Assembly (NCBI GenBank): GCA_021106915.1
Contig: JAIOTH010000104.1
Coordinates: forward strand, 1-6,014
Length of the DNA stretch: 6,014 nucleotides
Reading direction: 5' to 3'
Source: a bacterium
Lineage (GTDB): Bacteria; Patescibacteriota; Patescibacteriia; UBA1558; S5-K13
Shown in pieces: positions 1 through 6,014 of this stretch. Each line of letters begins with the position of its first letter. Within the stretch, counting starts at the first letter, position 1. The notes under the pieces are model-generated. The model was not told the DNA's origin. It was given only the letters and a program-made list of their open reading frames with translations, and searched no databases. The position numbers and the translations under genes are program-made.

Positions 1-787
1 AAATTAAAGCTGTCACCAAACTTCCTGGTGAGTCTAAGTAAGCATTATCTAAATCTAAAAGTTCATCAATAGAATCTTGCAAAATAAAATTTTTAGTTAT
101 TCTATCATTTTTTTCAGCCTCATCTTTAAGAAGATAATGAGAAAAATCCGTTGAAATTATAAGCAAAGTATCTGCTGATAAATTATTATCTAGCCAATAA
201 GCTAATTGTTCTACCTCCTCTTGATAAACATAAGAACTAATAATAATTGGTAAAATTTCCGCTTCTGGAAAATAATATTTAACAAAAGGATTCAAAGCTC
301 CAATGGAATGTTCATTAATAAAAGCCGATGAATTATCTTGAATATTTAAATCATTTTTAAATTTATCTACTAATTTTGAATCTGTTTTAACAATTCCTAA
401 AGGCGTATTCCACCTTAAATTTGCTGTAGAAATTGCTTGAGTACCAATATCATCATGATTAGGCCCAATAATAACCACTTTTTTTATTTCTCGACCTTTA
501 GCCATTTTCATTAAACCTGAAATATATTCTGAGGCTAAAAGATGATGAGGTACCACAATTGAATATACATCATCCCGAACTTTGATATCTGCAACTAAAT
601 TAATACTCTGAACAAAATTGCTTTCCTCATAGAACATTTCCTGTAATTCAATAAGCTGACGATGATCTAAATTTTTCAATTCTTTATAATCTATTTTTTC
701 TTGTTGATCCTGATAAATTAACACATTCAAAAAAATTGATAGACTAAAAAATATAATAATATAAATCAAAATTATTTTTTTAGACAT
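1..787 (-). CDS. amrB: Memo/AmrB-family protein with N-terminal membrane anchor (3' end outside window)
   Basis: The first 262 residues of a Memo-like protein (AmmeMemoRadiSam system protein B; the fold is related to class III extradiol dioxygenases). Seen: a Lys-Lys start followed by a hydrophobic segment at residues 5-25, which predicts a membrane anchor or uncleaved signal. After a charged linker come family motifs in order: VVPHH at 78-82 (family PHAGY), VVIIGPNH at 104-111, WNTPLGIV at 126-133, NEHSIGALNPF at 158-168 and ISTDFSHY at 211-218. His81, His111, His160 and His217 match conserved family histidines, some of which bind metal in human MEMO1; the C-terminal Cys of the family would lie beyond the window. 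The reading frame stays open to base 1. ATG overlaps the upstream TAA and no clear ribosome binding site precedes it, so translation is probably coupled to the A2M gene. The biochemical role of this family in bacteria is unsettled; no AMMECR1 or radical SAM partner is visible here. Confidence 0.88.
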   Translation of the reverse strand, partial: MSKKIILIYIIIFFSLSIFLNVLIYQDQQEKIDYKELKNLDHRQLIELQEMFYEESNFVQSINLVADIKVRDDVYSIVVPHHLLASEYISGLMKMAKGREIKKVVIIGPNHDDIGTQAISTANLRWNTPLGIVKTDSKLVDKFKNDLNIQDNSSAFINEHSIGALNPFVKYYFPEAEILPIIISSYVYQEEVEQLAYWLDNNLSADTLLIISTDFSHYLLKDEAEKNDRITKNFILQDSIDELLDLDNAYLDSPGSLVTALI

Positions 788-789
788 TA
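785..789 (-). promoter_or_regulatory. TAATG stop-start overlap coupling A2M and Memo genes
   Basis: The A2M stop TAA (789-787) shares its last A with the ATG of the Memo-like gene (787-785). The bases just upstream in the message (CCATAATTACAAAG) contain no Shine-Dalgarno-like purine run, so termination-reinitiation by the same ribosome is the simplest way to start the second gene. This supports one operon. Overlap is seen directly; the mechanism is inferred. Confidence 0.75.
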
Positions 790-3700
790 CTTTGTAATTA
801 TGGTTTGAGTCTCTGAATAGTTCATTAAATTAGGATTCAAGAAAGATTGTACTAAAACTGGTTCAGCTTTATATCTACCAGTTGTTTTAACTTTAGTTTG
901 ATAATTAATACTAAATTTTTTGCACTTTGAATTAAACTTAAAATTAACTTTCTGATGATCAATACTATAAGGTCGATAAGAAGTGCAAGAATGTCGATGA
1001 CTATAACTCACTTTAGTAGCTGGAATTAAATTACTAGGCAAAAAATCAGTAATTTGATACTCTCCTTTTAAAGAATCTCCTTCAAAACTAACATCAATTC
1101 TAATCGAAACATTATCTGATTCTTTAAAAGTAGTTGTTTCTTGACCATTAACATAATATCTACGGCTAACTTTAATGTTTGGATCTGTTTTAATATTACT
1201 TAAATTTATCGGTGCTGTATAACGAGTAGAAACTCCGACATCACCTTCTACATGAGTAAATTTAAGATGATCAACGTCTTGTGACATTAAACTGAAAGAA
1301 TGTACTTTGTTACCGGTTAAATTTATTTTTTTCTTTTTTCCATTCAAAATATACTCTATTTTAGCTGGATTAGGATGTAAATAATTTAATCTATTTTTTA
1401 TATAAGAAACTTTTTCTAAATATAATAATCTTTCACTATTCCTATAATCACCATAATTAATGTGATTATTAATCAAATAATTCCAAAGTCCTTGATGCTC
1501 ATTCATATCCAAAGCTCCTGCTAATACTGCTGCTAGAGACGTAGCTTTAAAAACATCTTCTAAATCGTCATTAACTCTAAGAATAATATTTGGATCTTTG
1601 ATTTCACCATATTTCACTAATAAAGCCTCTAAAATTTCCTGACTTTTTTCTATATCACCAAGATTATATAAACCCTGAGCTAAATACAATTTTTGAATTG
1701 GCTCTAAATCATCTTTTTCTAACCACTGGTAAATTCTAGGCAAAACCGGTTTTTCTAAACTAGCCAAGCCTGCCAAAGATAATGATATTTCTTCATAATT
1801 ACTATTTTTATTTTCTAACTTCTTAAAAAAATACTGTGCCAAAGACTCTTGATCAAAACTATCTGTTTTTAATAATGCCATTCTAACTGATAATTCTAAA
1901 TCTCCTGAACTATAAGGAAGCAAAGATAATGATCCATCTTGGGTCTGATAGGCATGACTAGTAAAATTCAAACCAAAATAAGGTTTATAATCATAAATTT
2001 TTGCCAATACTTTTCGAGCCTCTTGACTAGCTAATTTCTGATCTGATCGATCCCCATATCTCCTAGAAATACTCAATAAAGGATCATAAAAACTATTTTG
2101 ACCTTCATCCATTAAAACTACTACTAAAAGCTTTTCTCCTTGCGGTTTAATTTGAGTATTCACACTTAATTTTTCACTATGAGCATGTTGAGATTCTAAT
2201 CTAGAATTAATTATTTCTACTGGTAATTTTACAATATCTGAACCTTTATCAGTCTTTAAGGTATAAAGAAGATTATGTTTTCCTAAATCTAAATCTGGTA
2301 ATTTCAAATAAGCTGGCATAAAAGCAGTTGTTTCTTCTCTTAAAGAACTAATATTATTTTCCCCTTCAACACTAACAGTAAAAACCGCTTGATCACTGCT
2401 ATTCAAAGCTCGTCCATAAGCTCTTAATTTAGCAATCGGCTGATCATCAGCTAAATATTCTTTAGCAACATTAATATCTGCAAAGACGTCTAAAGAAACC
2501 GGCAATTTATTTACCTTTACTCCTACTTGCAAATCATTGGTGATGGCCTGGGTAGTTATTCTCCAAGAAGTAATATTGTCTGGTAATTCAAATTCTATTT
2601 CTGCTTGACCAGATCGATTAGTCTGTATTTCTTTAAATAAAGCTGTATCCACAAAAGTCTCTCTAGTTCCTCCTTTATCATTATGAACATAATAGCCTTG
2701 AGCAAAATAAGTGTGTTGAGGATCAACCCTAAAATTATAAACTGTCACAATTTCATTTATTATTTCAATTGATTCAATTGCAATTTTTTCTCCTTTTTTA
2801 TTAATTATCCAATCTCCTTTTTCTAAAAAACCAGCTTCCTTAAATTTACCATTAGAATAAATTAAATGCTCAGGAGTCAATTTTAAATCATTATTAATAA
2901 TCAAATAATTAGGAACAATATGCTTGAAAACTTCACTAACTCTACCACTAGCCATTTTTTGATCTAAAATATTATCAAAAGTCATTATTTGATCACCTAC
3001 TTTAATATCTTCAATAGACTTGGTACTACCATCAGCCATTGATATTTGAGTTCCTTCTAAAAAACAACCTCCTTTTTCAGCTCCACCAAACCCAAAAGAT
3101 GTTGGATTGTGACTATAATAAGAAAATATTGAACCACTACCAATACTTCGATAAACCTGAGATAAAGGATCGGCTACTGTATCAACTACAGCATAAAAAG
3201 CTTCATCCACTAAATTAAGATTTACTTTAGCACTAACTGGTTGACCATTTAAATCTTTAACTTCAACTAGGGCTTTAACTTTTTCTCCTGGCTCATAAGA
3301 ATCTTTATTTAATTTTATTTCAATATCTAAAACCTTATCTTCTTTATTAAAAACTAAATTACTATGAATAAACGAATAAGCACTACCATTAAAATGGATT
3401 CCCCTTAAAGCTACATTGGGCGCATCTCTTTCCTCAAAAGAAAATTTATGTTGTGGATTATTACTAATACTATATTCCTGAAGACCATTTTGTAATTGTA
3501 ATAATAAATAATTTTCACCCTCCGGAAGTAATTTTTCATTCTGCATAAAACTAACTTGAACTTCATCACCAATAGAATAAGTATTTTTATCACTCAATAA
3601 ACGTTTATAATAATGCCTAACATTATCATAGACATTAACAATTCGACCATCATAATAATAAATATGCGTCTTTTTACTATCCATTCGTCCTTCTTGATCG

Positions 3701-5988
3701 AAAAATTTTATTTTAACTTGATAAGAAGTTTCTGATTCAACATCAATTTTATATTTATACTCTCCTTGTTTGTTAGTGCTAACATTTAATTGATCAACAA
3801 CTTCTTCTCGACGAACATAATCATAGGTCTGATAAGTTCTTTTGCTAATAAAATTATATTTAGTTTTAATATTTTTTTTCTCATAAATAATTTTTCGAAG
3901 TTCAATTTTTAATTTAGTCTGTGGAGCAATTTCATCTCCCCGAGAACCCCAAGAATATTTTTCTTGTAAAGAATCTATATCAATCAAATAAGATTTAATA
4001 TCCAGTTCAGCTACTCCAGTTTCTGGATAAGTTAATTTATTTTTCAAATAAACTTTGGGACCATAAAACCGAGTTCCAACATTAGCCTTAATACTAGTAT
4101 TTTCTCCATCTTTAGGGCTCAAAACAAAATTACGATAACGAGGCCAACAAGTTACACCTTTACATCCTTCCTGATAATCCTCTGTGTAAATAAATTCTAC
4201 TTCACCTTGAGCATCAGTCTTTTTGGTCTCAGTTTGACCATTTGGCTTTTGAAAAACCAATTCTAAACCTGGAACTGCTGTCCCTTCAAAAAAACTAGCT
4301 TTTCCCTTAAACTTAATTTCTTCTCCCGCAAAAGTAGCTTTTTTATCTGGAATTAAATCAATTTGATAAGCTGGCTTTTCATAAGACTTAATACTTAAAT
4401 ATTTGTTATAAATTCTATTTCCATCGACTTCAATAGCTAAATTATAATAATCTGATCGCAAATCTTTAAAATCAATACTACCCTGAAAAGTACCAATATC
4501 AGAAATCTCTAAAACTTTTTCTTGAATATTAATTGGTTTACGCCAATAATCAACATAACCCTTTTTATAGAGAATCAATTTCACATTATTACCAATCTCT
4601 TGACCATTTCTTTTCTTAAGCATGCCCCAAAACTGAATTTTATCTGTAGTTTGATAACGAGGTCGATCAGTATATAAATAATACCAATAATCATCTTTAT
4701 CTTGATAAGAATTTTCTCTATAGTAACGAGAAACTCGATTAGCTGGAATAATTAATTGATCATTTCCAGAGCTTATTTTAAAATACTGGGGATCAATATT
4801 TTTATCATTAGCATAATTTAAAAGAATATCTGGAGTATTAAAACTAGCTATTCCTTTTTTATCAGTTTGATAACTATATTTAGTATTTAATAACTCTATT
4901 TTAGCTCCGCCAATTGCCGTGCCTGATTTAAGACTATTTACCCAAACAATACTTTTATTTTTCAAAATATTAGTATAAGCCGAGATATCACTAATCTGAA
5001 TCCAAACTGATGTTTGTTTATCACCATCTTTAAGCTGAATTAAATAATGACCAACTGATAATTTTTCTGGAAACTCTAAATATTTAGAATTATCCTCAAC
5101 AATTAAATTCAAATCTAAATCTGAAATTTTGTTTAAATTTGAAACATCTGGCTGATAATTATCTTTAGATGATGACCACCAAGGAAGTTGGTCTCTTTTT
5201 GCTAACGATTTCATATATTCTTCAGCACTCCTAAATTGATATAACGTAGTCTGAAAATTAAATTCTCCTTGATTAGAATGAATATTTATAACAGGTTTCT
5301 CTTGAGAATTAAAATCATATAATTTTCGATAAATTGCAAACCAGTTCGTCCTATAAGATTTATTAGGACTACTTGATTGAGTTTCAAAAGTGACAGAATA
5401 ATCATTAAGTAATACTTCGTCAGATCCATCAACTGAAAATCCTTTTTTCATAGTTACAGTATATAAAGTTCTTTCTAATAAAGACCCCTTTGGAACAAAA
5501 ACCAAAGTTCGACCATGTTTTTCAAATTTTCCTTTAACTATTGGCTCAATTGAAAAATATTTCTGATATTCCTTTGAAAAATTATCATGACTAAAAGTTA
5601 TTTCAATACCAGTCGTTAGAGGAACATTAGTTGTAGCCTGCCCAGGAATACTATGAATAACCTTAAAAGTATCCTTGATCTGATAAACCCAAGAATATTC
5701 ATATTCATTTTGTTTTTCAGATTCATCTAGATATGAAATCTTCAACTTAGCTTTTAATATTGTATTAGGTTCTATCAATTTTTGAGGGATTATTTTCCAT
5801 TCCGTGTCTGAAACTTCTTTGATTTTATAATCAATGACTGGATCAAATTTTAAATTCTCTTTAATTAATTTTGTTTTAACTGGTTCCTTACTCTTTAAAA
5901 TATATTCTGAATTTGCTTCTGTTCCCATACTATCTGATTTGCTAGCCACTAATTCAAAATTATCTTGAGCATAAACTTTATTAACCAT
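787..5988 (-). CDS. Alpha-2-macroglobulin family protein with a Hint domain inserted in the bait region
   Basis: This is a large extracytoplasmic A2M-family protein; relatives entrap proteases that cut a bait segment. Seen in the 1733-residue product: an Ig-like Big_5-type domain at about 108-204; MG domains from about 340, including the hallmark YTDRPRY at 439-445 (family form YTDRPxYxPG) and a following MG domain from about 540; a bait-region-type MG block at about 795-935 (SYEPGEKV at 897-904, VDEAFYAV at 927-934); a Hint domain at 975-1103; the conserved A2M domain from about 1108 (ETFVDTALF, then ELPDNITSWRITTQA); an alpha-helical thioester-type domain at about 1285-1545 without CGEQ; and a receptor-binding-like C-terminus at about 1600-1733. 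VYA-QD at residues 5-9 resembles a signal peptidase I site, yet the visible start leaves no hydrophobic core, so the true start may lie beyond the window. AAAGGA lies 12 bases before this ATG, which is rather far. The stop TAA overlaps the downstream ATG. Family assignment is firm; the start is not. Confidence 0.93.
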   Translation of the reverse strand: MVNKVYAQDNFELVASKSDSMGTEANSEYILKSKEPVKTKLIKENLKFDPVIDYKIKEVSDTEWKIIPQKLIEPNTILKAKLKISYLDESEKQNEYEYSWVYQIKDTFKVIHSIPGQATTNVPLTTGIEITFSHDNFSKEYQKYFSIEPIVKGKFEKHGRTLVFVPKGSLLERTLYTVTMKKGFSVDGSDEVLLNDYSVTFETQSSSPNKSYRTNWFAIYRKLYDFNSQEKPVINIHSNQGEFNFQTTLYQFRSAEEYMKSLAKRDQLPWWSSSKDNYQPDVSNLNKISDLDLNLIVEDNSKYLEFPEKLSVGHYLIQLKDGDKQTSVWIQISDISAYTNILKNKSIVWVNSLKSGTAIGGAKIELLNTKYSYQTDKKGIASFNTPDILLNYANDKNIDPQYFKISSGNDQLIIPANRVSRYYRENSYQDKDDYWYYLYTDRPRYQTTDKIQFWGMLKKRNGQEIGNNVKLILYKKGYVDYWRKPINIQEKVLEISDIGTFQGSIDFKDLRSDYYNLAIEVDGNRIYNKYLSIKSYEKPAYQIDLIPDKKATFAGEEIKFKGKASFFEGTAVPGLELVFQKPNGQTETKKTDAQGEVEFIYTEDYQEGCKGVTCWPRYRNFVLSPKDGENTSIKANVGTRFYGPKVYLKNKLTYPETGVAELDIKSYLIDIDSLQEKYSWGSRGDEIAPQTKLKIELRKIIYEKKNIKTKYNFISKRTYQTYDYVRREEVVDQLNVSTNKQGEYKYKIDVESETSYQVKIKFFDQEGRMDSKKTHIYYYDGRIVNVYDNVRHYYKRLLSDKNTYSIGDEVQVSFMQNEKLLPEGENYLLLQLQNGLQEYSISNNPQHKFSFEERDAPNVALRGIHFNGSAYSFIHSNLVFNKEDKVLDIEIKLNKDSYEPGEKVKALVEVKDLNGQPVSAKVNLNLVDEAFYAVVDTVADPLSQVYRSIGSGSIFSYYSHNPTSFGFGGAEKGGCFLEGTQISMADGSTKSIEDIKVGDQIMTFDNILDQKMASGRVSEVFKHIVPNYLIINNDLKLTPEHLIYSNGKFKEAGFLEKGDWIINKKGEKIAIESIEIINEIVTVYNFRVDPQHTYFAQGYYVHNDKGGTRETFVDTALFKEIQTNRSGQAEIEFELPDNITSWRITTQAITNDLQVGVKVNKLPVSLDVFADINVAKEYLADDQPIAKLRAYGRALNSSDQAVFTVSVEGENNISSLREETTAFMPAYLKLPDLDLGKHNLLYTLKTDKGSDIVKLPVEIINSRLESQHAHSEKLSVNTQIKPQGEKLLVVVLMDEGQNSFYDPLLSISRRYGDRSDQKLASQEARKVLAKIYDYKPYFGLNFTSHAYQTQDGSLSLLPYSSGDLELSVRMALLKTDSFDQESLAQYFFKKLENKNSNYEEISLSLAGLASLEKPVLPRIYQWLEKDDLEPIQKLYLAQGLYNLGDIEKSQEILEALLVKYGEIKDPNIILRVNDDLEDVFKATSLAAVLAGALDMNEHQGLWNYLINNHINYGDYRNSERLLYLEKVSYIKNRLNYLHPNPAKIEYILNGKKKKINLTGNKVHSFSLMSQDVDHLKFTHVEGDVGVSTRYTAPINLSNIKTDPNIKVSRRYYVNGQETTTFKESDNVSIRIDVSFEGDSLKGEYQITDFLPSNLIPATKVSYSHRHSCTSYRPYSIDHQKVNFKFNSKCKKFSINYQTKVKTTGRYKAEPVLVQSFLNPNLMNYSETQTIITK
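2026..2058 (-). other. Degenerate thioester site in the A2M thioester-type domain
   Basis: Thioester-bearing bacterial A2M proteins usually show a YxYGCxEQ motif near the start of the helical thioester domain. Here the best positional counterpart, residues 1311-1321, is YGDRSDQKLAS, with Asp where the reactive Cys should be and no Cys anywhere between residues 976 and 1667. The surrounding domain is otherwise recognisable: TQDGSLSLLPYSSGDLELS at 1349-1367 resembles the usual DGG-W-x-S-D segment after the thioester. The protein should therefore be unable to form the classical Cys-Gln thioester. The exact alignment of these eleven residues is by eye. Confidence 0.65.
2668..2679 (-). repeat. Direct repeat copy 2 (DKGG) at the Hint C-terminal border
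   Basis: The coding strand reads GATAAAGGAGGA, encoding Asp-Lys-Gly-Gly immediately after the Hint-terminal Asn1103. It pairs with the copy at 3067-3078. Precise removal of the Hint domain would leave EKGG-DKGG joined in the bait region, which looks like an ordinary Gly-rich bait linker. Confidence 0.75.
2680..3066 (-). other. Hint (intein-like / BIL-type) autoprocessing domain inside the A2M protein
   Basis: Residues 975-1103 of the A2M product form a complete mini Hint domain. Block A begins at Cys975 (CFLEGTQISMADGS) and continues through EDIKVGDQIMTFD. Block B carries LTPEHLIY, with the TxxH motif at Thr1038 and His1041. Block F contains His1092 in QHTYFAQG. Block G is YYVHN, with His1102 and Asn1103. 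All residues needed for the N-to-S acyl shift at Cys975 and for Asn cyclisation at 1103 are present. Only about 40 residues separate blocks B and F, so there is no homing endonuclease. The next residue is Asp1104 instead of Cys, Ser or Thr, so standard trans-esterification and splicing are not expected; this matches A-type bacterial intein-like (BIL) domains, which can cleave at either end. G+C is about 26% by hand count, below the flanks. Domain identity is confident; activity is inferred. Confidence 0.92.
3067..3078 (-). repeat. Direct repeat copy 1 (EKGG) at the Hint N-terminal border
   Basis: The coding strand reads GAAAAAGGAGGT, encoding Glu-Lys-Gly-Gly immediately before Cys975. It matches the copy at the other Hint border (2668-2679) at 10 of 12 bases, including an uninterrupted AAAGGAGG. 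The repeat may be a trace of how the Hint domain was inserted, or a protein-level flank that favours processing. Confidence 0.75.
3067..3183 (-). other. N-terminal remnant of the A2M bait region
   Basis: Residues 936-974 lie between the end of the MG6-type strand (VDEAFYAV) and the first Cys of the Hint domain. They are low in regular secondary-structure signatures and rich in Ser, Gly and Tyr (GSGSIFSYYSH, then FGFGGAEKGG). In bacterial A2M proteins this position holds the protease bait loop, often Gly-rich, immediately before the conserved domain that starts here at about residue 1108. The bait is therefore split: 39 residues lie before the Hint domain and only about four (DKGG) after it. 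The location follows from flanking conserved motifs; the bait function is inferred from the family. Confidence 0.7.
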
Positions 5989-6014
5989 TAAATCCGAAAA
6001 TCCTTTAAAATCAT
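5988..6014 (-). other. Ambiguous tail upstream of the A2M start
   Basis: These 27 bases can be read two ways. In the A2M frame they stay open to the edge (DFKGFSDL before Met1) and contain no start codon, so the A2M gene could begin outside the window. In another frame, from 6014, they read MILKDFRI and end in TAA at 5990-5988, overlapping the A2M ATG as TAATG exactly as at the A2M-Memo junction; this could be the tail of an upstream gene. AAAGGA at 6006-6001 is a possible but distant ribosome binding site for the ATG at 5988. The window does not decide between them. Confidence 0.5.

Noticed and set aside
2680..3066. Classical selfish intein with homing endonuclease
   Set aside because: At 129 residues there is no room for an endonuclease between blocks B and F, the +1 residue is Asp, and the host site is a variable bait loop instead of a conserved active site, which inteins normally occupy.
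3067..3078. Internal ribosome binding site (AAAGGAGG) at each Hint border
   Set aside because: Although both copies resemble a perfect Shine-Dalgarno, no start codon follows at useful spacing in the A2M frame; Lys-Gly-Gly codons explain the sequence.
2668..3078. Transposon or insertion sequence target-site duplication around the Hint segment
   Set aside because: The repeats are imperfect, the segment lacks terminal inverted repeats and a transposase, and it keeps the reading frame with a fully explained protein domain.
3411..3593. 60-residue open frame on the minus strand inside the A2M gene
   Set aside because: It lies wholly within the A2M coding sequence in another frame, has a low-complexity Ile/Lys/Asn product typical of AT-rich shadow frames, and shows no domain.
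1..5988. TGA-recoding genetic code (glycine or tryptophan)
   Set aside because: Neither gene contains an in-frame TGA, and tryptophan and glycine are both encoded by their usual codons, so the standard code is sufficient.

Overview
The window is a densely coding, AT-rich stretch (a hand count of roughly 550 bases around the middle gives 26-36% G+C) with every recognisable gene on the minus strand. Two genes are visible, and there is no non-coding gap longer than a few bases. The standard genetic code works throughout: there is no in-frame TGA in almost 2,000 codons, and the one gene end that is seen uses TAA. The small AT-rich genome style, the single large alpha-2-macroglobulin (A2M) protein, the membrane-anchored Memo-like protein and a Hint domain framed by Lys-Gly-Gly motifs together suggest an uncultured bacterium, perhaps a candidate phyla radiation (Patescibacteria) member. 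That assignment is inference and only moderately supported.

Layout in transcription order (right to left): positions 6014-5989 hold a short upstream tail whose reading is ambiguous. Positions 5988-787 encode a 1733-residue A2M-family protein with an N-terminal Big_5-like Ig domain, a series of macroglobulin (MG) domains, a bait-region site, the conserved A2M central domain, an alpha-helical thioester-type domain that lacks the thioester motif, and a C-terminal receptor-binding-like domain. Positions 787-1 encode the first 262 residues of a Memo/AmrB-family protein with an N-terminal transmembrane segment; its C-terminus lies outside the window. The two genes share one base (TAATG), so they are very likely co-transcribed and translationally coupled.

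The remarkable feature is a complete 129-residue Hint (intein/Hedgehog-fold) autoprocessing domain, residues 975-1103, sitting precisely at the A2M bait-region position. All expected catalytic residues are present (Cys1, TxxH, block F His, terminal His-Asn), but the residue after the terminal Asn is Asp, so classical protein splicing is not expected. The domain is bordered by EKGG and DKGG, encoded by 12-base direct repeats with 10 identities, and is more AT-rich than the flanking gene (about 26% versus 34-36% G+C by hand count). The same protein has lost the CGEQ-type thioester. A protease trap whose bait is a self-cleaving or acyl-transfer domain is the strongest candidate here for something undescribed.
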